From Paenibacillus lactis (lineage in GTDB: Bacteria; Bacillota; Bacilli; Paenibacillales; Paenibacillaceae), in NCBI RefSeq assembly GCF_017873605.1, contig NZ_JAGGKI010000003.1:434001-498000 (forward strand): DNA of 64,000 nt, written 5' to 3'. Positions within the stretch are counted from its first letter, which is position 1, and every line of letters starts with the position of its first letter. Positions 8,786 through 18,440 of the stretch are shown one piece after another. Below the pieces are notes generated by a model. The model saw only the letters and a list, made by a program, of their open reading frames with translations, did not search any database and had not been told where the DNA came from. The position numbers and the translations under genes were made by a program.

Positions 8786-9695
8786 GGCGATCCCCTCCCG
8801 TCATTTCCAAAAACTGATCCTCTAACGATTCGGTTACCGGCTGTATCGCAAATACGCGAATTCCCGCTTCAACCAGAAGGGCATTGATATCCGCGACGGT
8901 CTCCGGATTGCCCCGGACAATCACCCTATTCCCTTCGGTCTTCGCCCCGAAGGATTGAAGCAATGCCGCAGCCGCAGAGGCATCATGAACGGTAAAGGCA
9001 GTCTCCTCGGCAGTCCGCTGCCCGTCGGCGCTCCGAAGCTGCCGGATATCGATCAGGCGGCCGTGCCGGATAATGCCGACGCGGTCGCACATCAGCTCCA
9101 TCTCAGACAGCAGGTGGCTGGAAACGAACACCGTCGTCCCCTCTTCCCGCGTTAATCTGCGCAAGTAGTCGCGCAGCTCGCGGATCCCCTGCGGATCCAA
9201 TCCATTCGTCGGCTCGTCCAGGATGAGCAGCTTCGGCCGATGAAGCAGGGCCTGCGCCACGCCCAGCCGCTGGCGCATCCCGAGTGAATAGGTCTGAACC
9301 TTGTCATGGATTCGATGCTCAAGCCCCACGAGCTCCACCACCTCGCGGATGCGCTCTTCGGATATTCCCGGCATCATCCGGGCGAAATGCTTCAAATTGT
9401 TATACCCCGACAGATACTTATACATCTCCGGGTTCTCGACGATGGCCCCAATCAATGCGGCAGCCTGCTCATAGTGCGACCGGATGCTGTAGCCTCCGAT
9501 CACGATATCCCCCTCCGTGATGGACATCAGCCCGACCATCATCCGGATGGTCGTCGTCTTGCCCGCGCCGTTCGGCCCAAGAAATCCGAAGATCTGGCCC
9601 GGCGGTATATCAAAGGTTACGTTGTCCACCAGCACCTTGGACGATATCTTCTTCGTCACGCCGAGCAGCCTTACAAGCGGTTCCTGCTGCATCAT
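8775..9695 (-). CDS. ABC transporter ATP-binding protein
   Basis: ATPase of 306 residues. It has Walker A GPNGAGKTTT near residue 40, signature YSLGMRQRLGVAQALLHRP near residue 139, Walker B LLILDEPTNGLDPQG near residue 160, and a switch histidine in VSSHLLSEME. The C-terminal 80 residues form the extra domain seen in BcrA/CcmA-like exporters. Two adjacent ATG codons compete for the start; GGAGAG lies just upstream. It forms an operon with the permease and resembles bacitracin or lantibiotic-type immunity exporters, but the substrate is unknown. Confidence 0.92.
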   Translation of the reverse strand: MMQQEPLVRLLGVTKKISSKVLVDNVTFDIPPGQIFGFLGPNGAGKTTTIRMMVGLMSITEGDIVIGGYSIRSHYEQAAALIGAIVENPEMYKYLSGYNNLKHFARMMPGISEERIREVVELVGLEHRIHDKVQTYSLGMRQRLGVAQALLHRPKLLILDEPTNGLDPQGIRELRDYLRRLTREEGTTVFVSSHLLSEMELMCDRVGIIRHGRLIDIRQLRSADGQRTAEETAFTVHDASAAAALLQSFGAKTEGNRVIVRGNPETVADINALLVEAGIRVFAIQPVTESLEDQFLEMTGGDRHVE

Positions 9696-9844
9696 CTACT
9701 CTCCTTTGCCCTGGTATCCTATCCTTTGAAACATGCCCATTATACAATACCAGAGCAAAAGACTAAATGTGCGCAGTCATAACAGGCCTTATGCCAAGCT
9801 TCAACTTCCAGCCCAATCCCCTCAACCCCAGTAACCCTGCAATG

Positions 9845-9997
9845 CTATTTGCGGTCCTCCGATAAACCCGCCTGGCATTCCTTGCACATCCCCGCAGGGA
9901 CATTATGCTTATAAAATCCGGTTCTATACAAAGTGTAGCTTTCCATCACGGGCAGTATTCGGCAGCAGCTGACACAATACATCAACCCTTCACTCAT
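9845..9997 (-). CDS. Small CxxC/CxxC protein under an Xre-type operator
   Basis: A 50-residue protein with two cysteine pairs, CVSC near residue 8 and CKEC near residue 38, probably one zinc site. I do not recognise a named family. ATG start chosen because AAAGGAG lies just upstream; the reading frame also extends further up, but that segment runs into the promoter. The gene has a TTGACA/TAATAT promoter with a perfect GATACATTTTGTATC palindrome over the expected transcript start, so it is probably repressed by a nearby Xre-type protein. The function is unknown. Confidence 0.6.
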   Translation of the reverse strand: MSEGLMYCVSCCRILPVMESYTLYRTGFYKHNVPAGMCKECQAGLSEDRK

Positions 9998-10047
9998 CCC
10001 GTCATCTCCTTTCCGGGATTCATAAGCTGTTATGCTCATCTCACTAT

Positions 10048-10062
10048 GATACATTTTGTATC
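10048..10062. promoter_or_regulatory. Operator palindrome GATACATTTTGTATC (site 1)
   Basis: Perfect GATACA-N3-TGTATC palindrome directly after the -10 of the CxxC mini-protein promoter, covering the expected start point. Identical to the site at 10190-10204. Confidence 0.65.
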
Positions 10063-10063
10063 C

Positions 10064-10092
10064 ATATTATAAAATATGCTGACCTTTGTCAA
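10064..10092 (-). promoter_or_regulatory. Promoter of the CxxC mini-protein
   Basis: On the minus strand TTGACA is followed after 17 bases by TAATAT (or after 15 by TATAAT). The operator palindrome abuts the -10. Confidence 0.6.
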
Positions 10093-10126
10093 ATAAAACA
10101 GAAAAAAATGGCTCGCGATATTCTTT

Positions 10127-10141
10127 GATACAATTTGTTTC
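10127..10141. promoter_or_regulatory. Imperfect operator GATACAATTTGTTTC (site 2)
   Basis: One mismatch from the GATACA-N3-TGTATC palindrome. It lies midway between the divergent mini-protein and regulator promoters. Confidence 0.45.
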
Positions 10142-10155
10142 ATTTTTAACACTTT

Positions 10156-10204
10156 GATACAATATGTATTGACGATATTGCTATTTTAGGATACATTTTG
10201 TATC
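10156..10204 (+). promoter_or_regulatory. Promoter of the first Xre regulator with two overlapping operators (sites 3 and 4)
   Basis: TTGACG (10169-10174) and TACATT (10192-10197) are separated by 17 bases. GATACAATATGTATT (10156-10170) abuts the -35, and the perfect GATACATTTTGTATC (10190-10204) covers the -10. This is the layout expected for a self-repressing regulator. Confidence 0.6.
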
Positions 10205-10271
10205 ATGATAAACCTAGAAGCAGTCATTGATTTCTTTAAAATCCTTGATGAGTGTAGTGAGGTGAATATGA

Positions 10272-10466
10272 ATGACATATGGATCTCGCATAGCGAAACT
10301 GCGGGAACAGAAAGGATGGACTCAAGAAGAGCTGTCAGAGTTAATAGGAATTAGCCGTGCATCCCTATCGCATTACGAACAAAACCGAAGAAAACCCAAT
10401 CTGGAGACGCTGACGCGTCTAGCGGACATATTCGAGACCACGATCGATAAAATTATCGGACGCTAG
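10272..10466 (+). CDS. Small Xre-family helix-turn-helix regulator (first copy)
   Basis: Minimal 64-residue DNA-binding protein consisting only of an HTH_3 domain: RIAKLREQKGWTQEELSELI, recognition helix SRASLSHYEQNRRKPN, then LETLTRLADIFETTIDKIIG. There is no oligomerisation or sensing domain. GAGGTG precedes the ATG. Four GATACA-type sites lie upstream, two of them on its own promoter, so it is probably an autorepressor that also controls the divergent CxxC mini-protein. Its recognition helix is almost the same as that of the second copy 2.3 kb away. Confidence 0.88.
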   Translation: MTYGSRIAKLREQKGWTQEELSELIGISRASLSHYEQNRRKPNLETLTRLADIFETTIDKIIGR

Positions 10467-10555
10467 CTTCCGGCTAAGAGAGGATGGAATACAGGAACAA
10501 GGCAGGCTGGACCAAGCATCCGGCTTCCAATGAAAGCGCTCCTATTTTGCCGAAT

Positions 10556-10610
10556 AAAAAAGAGGAAACGGCGGTGAGGCAGTTAACCTGCACCTCCTTT
10601 TCCTCATGAA
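10556..10610 (-). terminator. Intrinsic terminator after the LCP gene
   Basis: On the minus strand GAGGAAA pairs with TTTCCTC, extended by an inner AGGTG/CACC, followed by TTTTTT. It lies about 40 bases past the LCP stop and may also stop the convergent Xre transcript. Confidence 0.65.
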
Positions 10611-10650
10611 CCTCTTCGTTGACTAAGGCGACGAGATAAGGACACGCGCC

Positions 10651-11592
10651 CTAGCCCCCCATAAAATCACTAAGCAGAGAATGAATGCGTTCCTTCTCGT
10701 TCTGATCGACAATGTAGTACCATATTCCATCAATGGTCTGGCCGCGCCCCTGGATCTCCACCTGATCGATCCGATCCAGCTTCTGAAGATAATCGGTGAC
10801 GAACCGTTTCATCTCATCAAAGGATATATCCGTTTTGACACTGCCCCCGACATCATCCAGCAGGGCCTCGAGCTTGAACACCGTCGTTATCCTCATCGCG
10901 TTATCGAGGATTCCCTTGATGATCTCCCGCTGCCTAGCGTTTCTCCCCAGATCTCCCTTGGGGTCTTCGAAACGCATCCGTGAATAGGCCAAAGCCTCCT
11001 CCCCGCTCAGCTTCAGAATGCCTTCGCCGAAATGATAGCCCGCATAATCAAATTCCATTTGGTTGCGTACCGTTACGCCGCCGAGGGAATCAATGATCTG
11101 CGAGAAGCCTTCCATATTGACTTTAACGTAATAATCAATCGGATACTGAAGGAAGTTCTCGACCGAACGAATCGACATATCTACACCGCCAAAGGCGTAT
11201 GCATGATTGATTTTGTCAACCTTGCCATGGCCGACGATGCTCGTTCGGGTATCTCTCGGAACATTGAACATCATGATCGAGCCCTTGGCAGGGTTCACGG
11301 CCATCAGCATCAACGTATCCGAGCGCCCCCTGTCATTCGGTCGTTCATCCACCCCAAGCATAAGCACCGTAAACGGGACCGGCTGATCCGCATTCTTCAA
11401 TTTATCCGGCTTGACGGGGACATTCTGATCGACAGTAGACACTGGCACTACCGGCGGCAATCCTTCCTCTCGTTCCTCGTAAATTTGATTCGCTGTCGAT
11501 TTGATGGACTGGTACACATACGTCATATAACCCGCAGGGACAACCACAAGAACGATGAGCAGCCACACCCACCATTTTCTCCATATTCTCAT
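10651..11592 (-). CDS. LytR-CpsA-Psr (LCP) family cell-wall polymer ligase
   Basis: Membrane-anchored enzyme of 313 residues that attaches wall teichoic acid or other anionic polymers to peptidoglycan. An N-terminal anchor (residues 7-25) is followed by the LCP domain: MLGVDERPNDRGRSDTLML near residue 78 with the phosphate-binding Arg/Asp residues, VPRDTRTSI near residue 108, KINHAYAFGG near residue 122, and YSRMRFEDPKGDLGRNARQ near residue 206. AGGAGGG precedes the ATG. It is a single gene with its own terminator. The exact polymer cannot be deduced. Confidence 0.93.
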   Translation of the reverse strand: MRIWRKWWVWLLIVLVVVPAGYMTYVYQSIKSTANQIYEEREEGLPPVVPVSTVDQNVPVKPDKLKNADQPVPFTVLMLGVDERPNDRGRSDTLMLMAVNPAKGSIMMFNVPRDTRTSIVGHGKVDKINHAYAFGGVDMSIRSVENFLQYPIDYYVKVNMEGFSQIIDSLGGVTVRNQMEFDYAGYHFGEGILKLSGEEALAYSRMRFEDPKGDLGRNARQREIIKGILDNAMRITTVFKLEALLDDVGGSVKTDISFDEMKRFVTDYLQKLDRIDQVEIQGRGQTIDGIWYYIVDQNEKERIHSLLSDFMGG

Positions 11593-11970
11593 TTCGAAGC
11601 TGCCCTCCTAATAAAATCACCACGATTATAAGACCAACATACAATAACAAAATGCCTCGCTCGAAATCTGTCGATTTGCAACTTATTCTGTCGTATTATG
11701 AGGAGGAGCATTGCGTGGATTATAGCTGAATCAATCATGATTCACGCCAAAAAGGGGTATCGGGAGAGTAGTTCGCATGGGTCATGTAAATGCCGTTACG
11801 AGCTAAATCGTCAAGGTTTTCGCCATATAGGACGCTCTGATTTAAGGTAAAAGAACTAATGACCGGGCATCGTAAATATAGTAGAATAACAATGAGCCGA
11901 AGTTCGTATATCACATCTTAAGTCATAAGTTTTTTTGTCAGCGGTCATGTCTGGGATGTCCGGTATTTTT
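11593..11970. other. Gene-free gap between LCP and PilZ-like genes
   Basis: About 380 bases between two minus-strand genes. It must hold the LCP promoter and the end of the PilZ-like transcript, but I see no convincing -35/-10 pair, hairpin or short gene in it. Confidence 0.4.
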
Positions 11971-12333
11971 TCAGCTGTACAATTTTAGCCTGCTTGGCTG
12001 GAGTTCTTGGAGCATCATTCTGTTCAGCATACCGATGATCCGGCTTTTCTGTTCGCGGTCCGCTTCAAACTCCAACCGGTACATATAATGACCTTGAAAG
12101 AGCCCCCGATCCTCAAGAGTTCCTGTTAACAGAAGATGGTCCACCCGATCGTCAATCACATAACCGAGTAAAACATTAGATTGTATTGGGATTTTCCACG
12201 GACATAGGAATACCAGCCCATTCGGAACCAGCTCAAGCGGAGTAACCGGGTGGCTTTTCCCATGAATGGTCATCTCTCCGATTCGCAGCAGGCGAATGCT
12301 AACGGTGATTTGGTGCTGCCGTTCGTGTAACAT
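11971..12333 (-). CDS. PilZ-like domain protein (degenerate c-di-GMP motif)
   Basis: About 120 residues with the outline of a PilZ domain: a start strand (HERQHQITVSIRLLRIGEM), then LELVPNGLVFLCPW where functional PilZ domains read D.S..G..., and a closing helix (REQKSRIIGMLNRMMLQEL). The arginine pair that binds cyclic di-GMP is not evident, so binding is doubtful. The frame is open for 55 more codons upstream, but a promoter (TTGACT-N17-TATTAT) lies inside that stretch. I therefore start at the ATG preceded by GGCGGAG. The promoter spacer is occupied by a GATACA operator, linking the gene to the Xre regulators. Confidence 0.5.
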   Translation of the reverse strand: MLHERQHQITVSIRLLRIGEMTIHGKSHPVTPLELVPNGLVFLCPWKIPIQSNVLLGYVIDDRVDHLLLTGTLEDRGLFQGHYMYRLEFEADREQKSRIIGMLNRMMLQELQPSRLKLYS

Positions 12334-12430
12334 GATAAGATATCTCCGCCATCCCTTATCGATTTTTTTGGTATGGGACGTTTCCTTGCTGGATAAAATG
12401 ATACTAAATGTCACCCATTGACCGATTTGC

Positions 12431-12447
12431 AGATACGAATCGTATCT
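12431..12447. promoter_or_regulatory. Second palindrome AGATACGAATCGTATCT
   Basis: Palindrome of 17 bases, GATACGA/TCGTATC type, a variant of the GATACA operator. It lies just downstream of the PilZ-like promoter, in the untranslated leader. Confidence 0.45.
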
Positions 12448-12463
12448 GTCATTACTACTCAAC

Positions 12464-12492
12464 ATAATACGATACATATTGTATCTAGTCAA
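12464..12492 (-). promoter_or_regulatory. Promoter of the PilZ-like gene with operator in its spacer
   Basis: On the minus strand TTGACT-N17-TATTAT. The 17-base spacer contains the perfect palindrome GATACAATATGTATC (plus strand GATACATATTGTATC, 12471-12485), so a bound repressor would block RNA polymerase. This fixes the gene start downstream of the promoter. Confidence 0.65.
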
Positions 12493-12602
12493 CCGCATAA
12501 TACCGATTTTCCCATAATTTCGGTCACAGGCATCTAGATGACAGATCGATGCAATCAGCTTCTATAGATACAAACACTCCATCGAAAGGGGGATCAATGC
12601 AT

Positions 12603-12971
12603 ATGAACTACGGAGAACGAATCTCTGAATTACGCGAACAGCGGGGATGGACCCAAGAAGAGCTTGCTGCTTCTGTCGGAATCACTCGTGCGGCACTATC
12701 CCATTATGAAAAAAACCGGCGCAAACCGGATTTTGAAACATTGACCCGCCTTGCAGACCTCTTTGACGTATCGATAGATTATCTCATCGGACGAACGGCA
12801 CTGCCCAAAGCAGTCCTGGAGCCGGAGGTACGTGAGTTTGTCGACCAGTTGGAGCTTTCCGACGACGATCTGCTGGAGCGCTTTAATCTCACGATCGACG
12901 GTCGCAAGCTGACGGAGGAAGAAGCCAAGCGGTTCATCGCTTTTGTGCGAATGGAGCGCTCCATGAAATAA
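12603..12971 (+). CDS. Xre-family regulator (second copy) with C-terminal extension
   Basis: A 122-residue regulator. The N-terminal HTH_3 (RISELREQRGWTQEELAASV, ITRAALSHYEKNRRKPD, FETLTRLADLFDVSIDYLIG) is nearly the same as the first copy. It is followed by a 55-residue acidic helical tail (EVREFVDQLELSDDDLLERF, LTEEEAKRFIAFVRMERS), as in small Bacillus phage-type repressors. An ATG six bases earlier is also possible; AAAGGGGG lies 4 or 10 bases before the two. It is divergent from the PilZ-like gene and shares its operator region; a GATACA half-site lies at 12567. A strong terminator follows. Confidence 0.88.
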   Translation: MNYGERISELREQRGWTQEELAASVGITRAALSHYEKNRRKPDFETLTRLADLFDVSIDYLIGRTALPKAVLEPEVREFVDQLELSDDDLLERFNLTIDGRKLTEEEAKRFIAFVRMERSMK

Positions 12972-13028
12972 GGGGTCTCCCGGCTTTATTCTTCCATTCC
13001 CATTTGCCGCCTGCCCGGCAAATCAACG

Positions 13029-13077
13029 AAATCCCCGGCGGATTTGATCCTATCGATCCGTCCGCCGGGGATTTTTG
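13029..13077 (+). terminator. Intrinsic terminator after the second Xre gene
   Basis: A 14-base-pair stem (AAATCCCCGGCGGA with its perfect complement), loop of about 18, then a T run. Confidence 0.85.
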
Positions 13078-13106
13078 TGCAACAGTATTCACATATGTTG
13101 ACCGTG

Positions 13107-13256
13107 TTATTGTCCTTGTTGACGCTCCTTTGCCTGCAGCCATTTTTCAGGATGGATTCCTAATTGGATCATGAGCTTGTGAATGTCCAGATCCGTCTTC
13201 GGTCGGTCAAGCTTCTGCTCGGTGCTTCCTGAGCTTCTCTCCTTGTCCATACTCAT
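13107..13256 (-). CDS. Hypothetical small charged protein
   Basis: A 49-residue reading frame not recognised as any family. The first 20 residues are polar (MSMDKERSSGSTEQKLDRPK). The rest could form an amphipathic helix pair (DLDIHKLMIQLGIHPEKWL). AGGAGAG lies upstream, but its spacing to the first ATG is long (about 13 bases). Codon choice resembles that of neighbouring genes. It sits convergent to the second Xre gene and 320 bases before the terminator of the glutamate synthase gene. No function is proposed. Confidence 0.5.
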   Translation of the reverse strand: MSMDKERSSGSTEQKLDRPKTDLDIHKLMIQLGIHPEKWLQAKERQQGQ

Positions 13257-13504
13257 TTTCTTAAACGACTCTCCTATCTACTATATTCCCTAATCCATCC
13301 CTTACTGCTCTTCAACGTTGTTATGTACGATTCACCGACAAACAACTTACTTACCAATATTATAGCGGACCCTTCCTTATGATGGTGTCGTCTGGTGGAA
13401 GCATTGTCCTCCGACAAAGCTTCTATTTTTGTCGAATATTGAGGTTCGCCGCCCCTTCGTCATGTACTAGTGTGCAGTGCAGCCTTACCGTTTTCTTATA
13501 TATG

Positions 13505-13554
13505 AAAAAAAGCCGCATTGTATTCTGATTAAAGAACACAATGCAGCTTTTTTA
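13505..13554 (-). terminator. Bidirectional-looking terminator after gltB
   Basis: AGCcGCATTGT pairs with ACAATGCaGCT. There is a run of A on the left and of T on the right, so it could work in both directions. It lies 25 bases past the gltB stop. Confidence 0.75.
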
Positions 13555-13578
13555 TACGTAAAAAGTCTTATAGGCCTT

Positions 13579-16500
13579 TTAGCTGCCGGAGCGAGCCAAC
13601 TCTTTCATATTCGCTTCGAACGCAGCAAGCAGCGCGGCTTCGCCCGCCAAGCCTTGGGCTTCCGCCTTCTCGATCTGCTGCAGCATCCGCTTGTAATCCT
13701 TCGGAATGACCCGGACAAAGCGCTGAACCGCCTCATCCCATTCCCCGAGAATCTGCTGGGCAGGCACGCTGTCCGTGTGGATGGAGTGCTGCTGAATCAT
13801 ACGGAACAGAATGTCCTTCTCCTTCGGCTCCTCCACCCGCTCAAGCAGCACCATCTCCAGGTTGCAGCGCTGGACGAAGGCTCCTTCCGGATCATAGACG
13901 TAAGCGACGCCGCCCGACATCCCGGCCGCGAAGTTGCGTCCCGTCTCGCCAAGCACGACCACCCGGCCGCCGGTCATATATTCGCAGCCGTGGTCGCCTA
14001 CGCCCTCTACGACGATGCTAGCGCCGGAGTTACGAACCGCGAAGCGTTCGCCTGCAATTCCCCGGATATAAGCTTCGCCGCCGGTGGCTCCGTAAAATGC
14101 GGTATTTCCGGCTATGATGTTCTCCTCCGCTTTAAAGGTCGCTTTCGGAGAAGGCTTCACGATGAGCTTGCCTCCGGACAGGCCTTTGCCGATGTAGTCA
14201 TTGGCATCGCCCTCTACCGTCAGCGTCATTCCCTTCGGCACGAATGCGCCGAAGCTTTGACCAGCCGATCCGGTAAAGCTGAATCGGATCGTGTCCTCCG
14301 GCAATCCGGCAGCTCCGTATTTGCGCGTGACCTCGCTGCCCAGAATGGTGCCTACGGCGCGATCCACGTTCGTGATCGGGAACGTGCCTTCCACCGGAGT
14401 GCCGCTTTCCAGCGCAGGCTGGGCGGCTTCCAGAAGGGAACGCATATCGAGCGTCTGCTCTAGCCCATGGTTCTGCCTTTGGGAGCGATATCGCGTGCTG
14501 CCTTCCGGAAGCTCCGGCGTATACAGCAGCGCCGAGATGTCGACGCCCTTCTTCTTCCAATGATCATCGGCCTTCACGGCATCCAGGCAATCGGTGCGCC
14601 CAATCATTTCATCCACGGTGCGGAAGCCGAGCTCCGCCATAATTTCACGCATATCTTCAGCGACAAAGCGCATAAAGTTGGCGACATGCTCCGGGTCTCC
14701 CGTAAAGTTCTTGCGCAGCTCCGGATTTTGGGTCGCTACGCCGACCGGGCAGGTGTCCATCTGACATACCCGCATCATGATGCAGCCGATCGCCACGAGC
14801 GGCGCCGTCGAGAACCCGTATTCCTCAGCCCCGAGCAAAGCGGCCACAACGAGGTCGCGTCCGTTCAGCATCTTGCCGTCCGTCTCCAGCACGACACGGT
14901 CGCGCAGGTTGTTCATGATCAGCGTCTGGTGGGTTTCCGCCAGCCCCAGCTCCCACGGCATGCCGGCATGGCGAATGGAGCCCTGCGGCGAAGCGCCTGT
15001 GCCGCCGTCGTAACCGCTGATCAGAATGATATCCGCCCGGCCCTTCGCCACACCTGCAGCGATCGTGCCGACCCCGACCTCCGACACCAGCTTCACGTTG
15101 ATGTCCGCACGCGGGTTCGCGTTCTTCAAATCATAGATGAGCTCCGCCAAATCCTCGATCGAATAAATATCATGATGCGGCGGCGGCGAAATGAGGCCAA
15201 CCCCCGGCGTGGAGCCGCGAACCTCAGCCACCCAAGGATATACTTTACGCCCAGGCAGCTGTCCTCCCTCACCCGGCTTCGCGCCTTGAGCCATCTTGAT
15301 CTGGATCTCGTCCGCGTTCACCAGGTAGTTGGACGTTACCCCGAAGCGGCCCGATGCCACCTGCTTGATCGCGCTGCGGCGGGAATCGCCGTTTGCATCC
15401 GGCACGAAGCGTGCAGGATCTTCACCGCCCTCGCCGGTATTGCTCTTGCCGCCGATGCGGTTCATCCCGATGGCCAGGCTTTCGTGGGCCTCCTTGCTGA
15501 TGGAACCGAACGACATCGCGCCGGTCTTGAAGCGGCGCATGATCGACGCAGCCGACTCTACCTCATCAAGCGGAACCGGTGCGCCCGCTGGCTTGAGCTT
15601 CAGAAGAGCCCGCAGCGTCAGATGCGCTTCGTTCTCGCCCTGCACCAGCTCGGCATACTTCTTGTAGGTGGCGTAATCGCCCGTACGTACCGCCTGCTGC
15701 AGCAAATGAATCGTTCTCGGATTGAACAGATGCTCTTCCCCGTCAGCCCGCCACTGGTATTCACCGGCCGAATCCAGCACTTTATCATTGCCGTCCTTAT
15801 CGCTAAAGGCGCGTTCATGATGGGCCAGCGCCTCAAGCGCGACCTCCTCAAGCCCGATTCCGCCGATGCGGGAAGGCGTGCGGGTAAAGTATTTCTCGAC
15901 AAAGTCTTCCTTCAGGCCGACCGCCTCGAAAATCTGTGCGCCGCGGTAGGACTGGATGGTCGAGATCCCCATTTTGGACAGAACCTTCACGACGCCCTTG
16001 CTAGCCGCTTTAATATAGTTCTTCACGGCCTTCTCATGGGAAATGCCGCGAAGCATGCCCTCCCGGATCATATCGTCCAGCGTTTGGAACGCGAGGTACG
16101 GGTTGACGGCGCTCACGCCGTAGCCGAGCAGGAGCGCGTAATGATGCACTTCCCGCGGCTCGCCGGATTCCAGCATAATCGCAACCTTGGTCCGCGTCCC
16201 TTGACGGATCAGGTGATGATGCAGCGCCGAGACGGCAAGCAGCGAAGGAATGGCCGCATTGTCCTTGTCGACGCCGCGGTCGGACAGAATCAGAATATTA
16301 TGGCCCTTCGAGATGACACGGTCCGCCGCTTCGCACATCGTATCGATCGCTCTCCGAAGCCCCTCGGCCCCTTCGGCCGCCGGGAAGAAGATCGGAATCG
16401 TCATCGATTTAAAGCCCGGACGGCGAACATGGCGCAGCTTCGCGAAGTCCTCATTGGACAGCACCGGCGAATCGAGAAGGATATGGCGGCAGCTCTCCGG

Positions 16501-18174
16501 CTCCGGCTTCAGCAGGTTCCGCTCCGGCCCGATCGTCGTGGCGGTCGAGGTAATCAGCTCCTCCCGGATGGCGTCAATCGGCGGATTCGTAACCTGGGCG
16601 AACATTTGCTTGAAGTAATTGAACAAGCGCTGCGGGCGCTCGGACAACACCGCCAGAGGCGCATCGTATCCCATGGAAGCGATGGCTTCGGCACCGGTAA
16701 TCGCCATCGGCTCCAGAACTTTGCGCAGCTCCTCGTACGTGTAGCCGAAGGCTTGCTGAAGCTGGCGCACGTTCTCGTGCTTCGGCTCCGGAGCCTCCGG
16801 CGCATCCGGAAGATCATGAAGCTCGACCAGATGCTCCTCCAGCCAATCCCCGTACGGCAGCTCGGCCGCGATCGCCGCCTTGACCTCCTCGTCGGAGATG
16901 ATGCGGCCTTCCTTGGTGTCTACAAGCAGCATCCGTCCCGGACGCAGACGGTCCTTGTACAGGACGTTCTCCGGCGGAATATCCAATACCCCCGCTTCGG
17001 AGGAGAGGATGATCAGATCGTCCTTCGTTACATAATAACGGGACGGACGCAGACCGTTGCGGTCCAGCGTTGCGCCGATCTGGACGCCGTCCGTAAAGGC
17101 CATCGCCGCCGGGCCGTCCCATGGCTCCATCAGGGTGCTGTGGTATTTGTAGAATGCTTTTTTCGTCTCATCCATGCTCTCATGGTTGCTCCAAGGCTCA
17201 GGAACCATCATCATGGCTACATGCGGCAGGGAGCGTCCACTGAGATACAGGAATTCAAACGTATTGTCGAACATGCCGGTATCGGACCCGTCGGGGTTGA
17301 TAATCGGCTTGATTTTCTCCAGATCGCTGCCGAACAGCTCGTGCTCGAACAGAGATTGGCGGGCATGCATCCAGTTCACGTTGCCGCGCAGCGTGTTGAT
17401 CTCGCCGTTATGGATCATGAAGCGGTATGGATGCGCACGCTCCCAGCTTGGGAAGGTGTTGGTGCTGAACCGGGAGTGAATCAGCGCGATGGCCGATTCG
17501 AGGCGTTCCTCCTGCAGGTCGAGGTAGAACTGGCCCACCTGCTCCGTCGTCAGCATGCCTTTGTAAACGATTTTGCGGCAGGACAGGCTGGACACATAGA
17601 AGCTGTCGCCCTCGGGCTTGCCGCTGTAACGGATCGCCAGCTCAGCTCGGCGGCGAATAATATAGAGCTTTCGTTCAAAAGCAAGATCATCCGAAATGTC
17701 CTCGCTCCGTCCGATGAACACCTGACGGACATACGGCTTTGCCGATTTCGCGGATTTGCCGAGCATCTCGTCGTTGGTCGGAACATCCCGGAAGCCGAGC
17801 AGCGCCTGGCCTTCCTCGGCAATAATCGCTGCCAGCCGGTCTTCATGCGCGGCACGAACTTCAGGGTCATGGGACTGGAACAGCATCCCAACACCGTAAT
17901 GTCCGGCTTCAGGAAGCTCGAAGCCCAGCTTCGCCGCTTCCTCGGCGAAGAAGGCATGAGGGATTTGCAGCATGATGCCCGCGCCGTCGCCGGAGTTCGG
18001 CTCGCTGCCCTGACCGCCGCGATGCTCCATGTTGGCAAGCATCGTAAGCGCATTGCTGACGATTGCATGGGACGGTTTGCCCTTGATATGGGCGATGAAG
18101 CCCATACCGCACGCATCTTTTTCAAACTGCGGATCATAAAGGCCCTGTTTCTGGGGAAAATCGGTATGTTTCAT
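13579..18174 (-). CDS. gltB: Glutamate synthase, large subunit
   Basis: About 1531 residues, full length for the large subunit that converts glutamine and 2-oxoglutarate to two glutamates. A propeptide of 21 residues precedes the catalytic cysteine of the class II glutaminase domain (KDACGMGF). The central region, FMN-binding synthase domain ([19 protein letters not shown]) and C-terminal beta-helix ([20 protein letters not shown]) follow. The 3Fe-4S cysteines are seen near residue 1135 in [19 protein letters not shown] codon nine bases upstream also opens the frame, but GAAAGG is well spaced for the ATG chosen. No small subunit (gltD) gene is adjacent, unlike the usual gltAB pair. Confidence 0.97.
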   Translation of the reverse strand: MKHTDFPQKQGLYDPQFEKDACGMGFIAHIKGKPSHAIVSNALTMLANMEHRGGQGSEPNSGDGAGIMLQIPHAFFAEEAAKLGFELPEAGHYGVGMLFQSHDPEVRAAHEDRLAAIIAEEGQALLGFRDVPTNDEMLGKSAKSAKPYVRQVFIGRSEDISDDLAFERKLYIIRRRAELAIRYSGKPEGDSFYVSSLSCRKIVYKGMLTTEQVGQFYLDLQEERLESAIALIHSRFSTNTFPSWERAHPYRFMIHNGEINTLRGNVNWMHARQSLFEHELFGSDLEKIKPIINPDGSDTGMFDNTFEFLYLSGRSLPHVAMMMVPEPWSNHESMDETKKAFYKYHSTLMEPWDGPAAMAFTDGVQIGATLDRNGLRPSRYYVTKDDLIILSSEAGVLDIPPENVLYKDRLRPGRMLLVDTKEGRIISDEEVKAAIAAELPYGDWLEEHLVELHDLPDAPEAPEPKHENVRQLQQAFGYTYEELRKVLEPMAITGAEAIASMGYDAPLAVLSERPQRLFNYFKQMFAQVTNPPIDAIREELITSTATTIGPERNLLKPEPESCRHILLDSPVLSNEDFAKLRHVRRPGFKSMTIPIFFPAAEGAEGLRRAIDTMCEAADRVISKGHNILILSDRGVDKDNAAIPSLLAVSALHHHLIRQGTRTKVAIMLESGEPREVHHYALLLGYGVSAVNPYLAFQTLDDMIREGMLRGISHEKAVKNYIKAASKGVVKVLSKMGISTIQSYRGAQIFEAVGLKEDFVEKYFTRTPSRIGGIGLEEVALEALAHHERAFSDKDGNDKVLDSAGEYQWRADGEEHLFNPRTIHLLQQAVRTGDYATYKKYAELVQGENEAHLTLRALLKLKPAGAPVPLDEVESAASIMRRFKTGAMSFGSISKEAHESLAIGMNRIGGKSNTGEGGEDPARFVPDANGDSRRSAIKQVASGRFGVTSNYLVNADEIQIKMAQGAKPGEGGQLPGRKVYPWVAEVRGSTPGVGLISPPPHHDIYSIEDLAELIYDLKNANPRADINVKLVSEVGVGTIAAGVAKGRADIILISGYDGGTGASPQGSIRHAGMPWELGLAETHQTLIMNNLRDRVVLETDGKMLNGRDLVVAALLGAEEYGFSTAPLVAIGCIMMRVCQMDTCPVGVATQNPELRKNFTGDPEHVANFMRFVAEDMREIMAELGFRTVDEMIGRTDCLDAVKADDHWKKKGVDISALLYTPELPEGSTRYRSQRQNHGLEQTLDMRSLLEAAQPALESGTPVEGTFPITNVDRAVGTILGSEVTRKYGAAGLPEDTIRFSFTGSAGQSFGAFVPKGMTLTVEGDANDYIGKGLSGGKLIVKPSPKATFKAEENIIAGNTAFYGATGGEAYIRGIAGERFAVRNSGASIVVEGVGDHGCEYMTGGRVVVLGETGRNFAAGMSGGVAYVYDPEGAFVQRCNLEMVLLERVEEPKEKDILFRMIQQHSIHTDSVPAQQILGEWDEAVQRFVRVIPKDYKRMLQQIEKAEAQGLAGEAALLAAFEANMKELARSGS

Positions 18175-18274
18175 AGAATGCAACCTTTCTTGTTATAGAA
18201 TAAAATGCGGCTGAATGAACTAAAAGCATACGACCCTGCATCGATCACCATGCTGAAGCAAGAACACCGATTAG

Positions 18275-18297
18275 AAATGATGCAGTTTAGTGCAAAA
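18275..18297. repeat. Upstream duplicated element of gltB, copy 1
   Basis: A 23-base element ending in TAGTGCAAAA that matches 18441-18463 at 19 of 23 positions. It lies about 100 bases before the gltB start and is a possible regulator site. Confidence 0.4.
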
Positions 18298-18440
18298 TGG
18301 ACAAAGGTTATTCCTTACCTGATACGTTAGATTAATTAGTACAGATTATTGTATCACCGTCATACGATGGGGGCAATTCAAACTTTTTATGAAGATGATA
18401 AGAATTACTTTTAAGAAAATGCGTGATAGATAGATGTTCG

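Noticed and set aside
12334..12498. Longer N-terminus for the PilZ-like protein
   Set aside because: A good promoter with an operator in its spacer lies inside this stretch, so translation from upstream codons is unlikely.
14467..18198. Plus-strand frame of over 1200 codons opposite gltB
   Set aside because: It is the antisense shadow of a GC-rich gene: no ribosome site, no family text, and the minus-strand frame has all glutamate synthase motifs.
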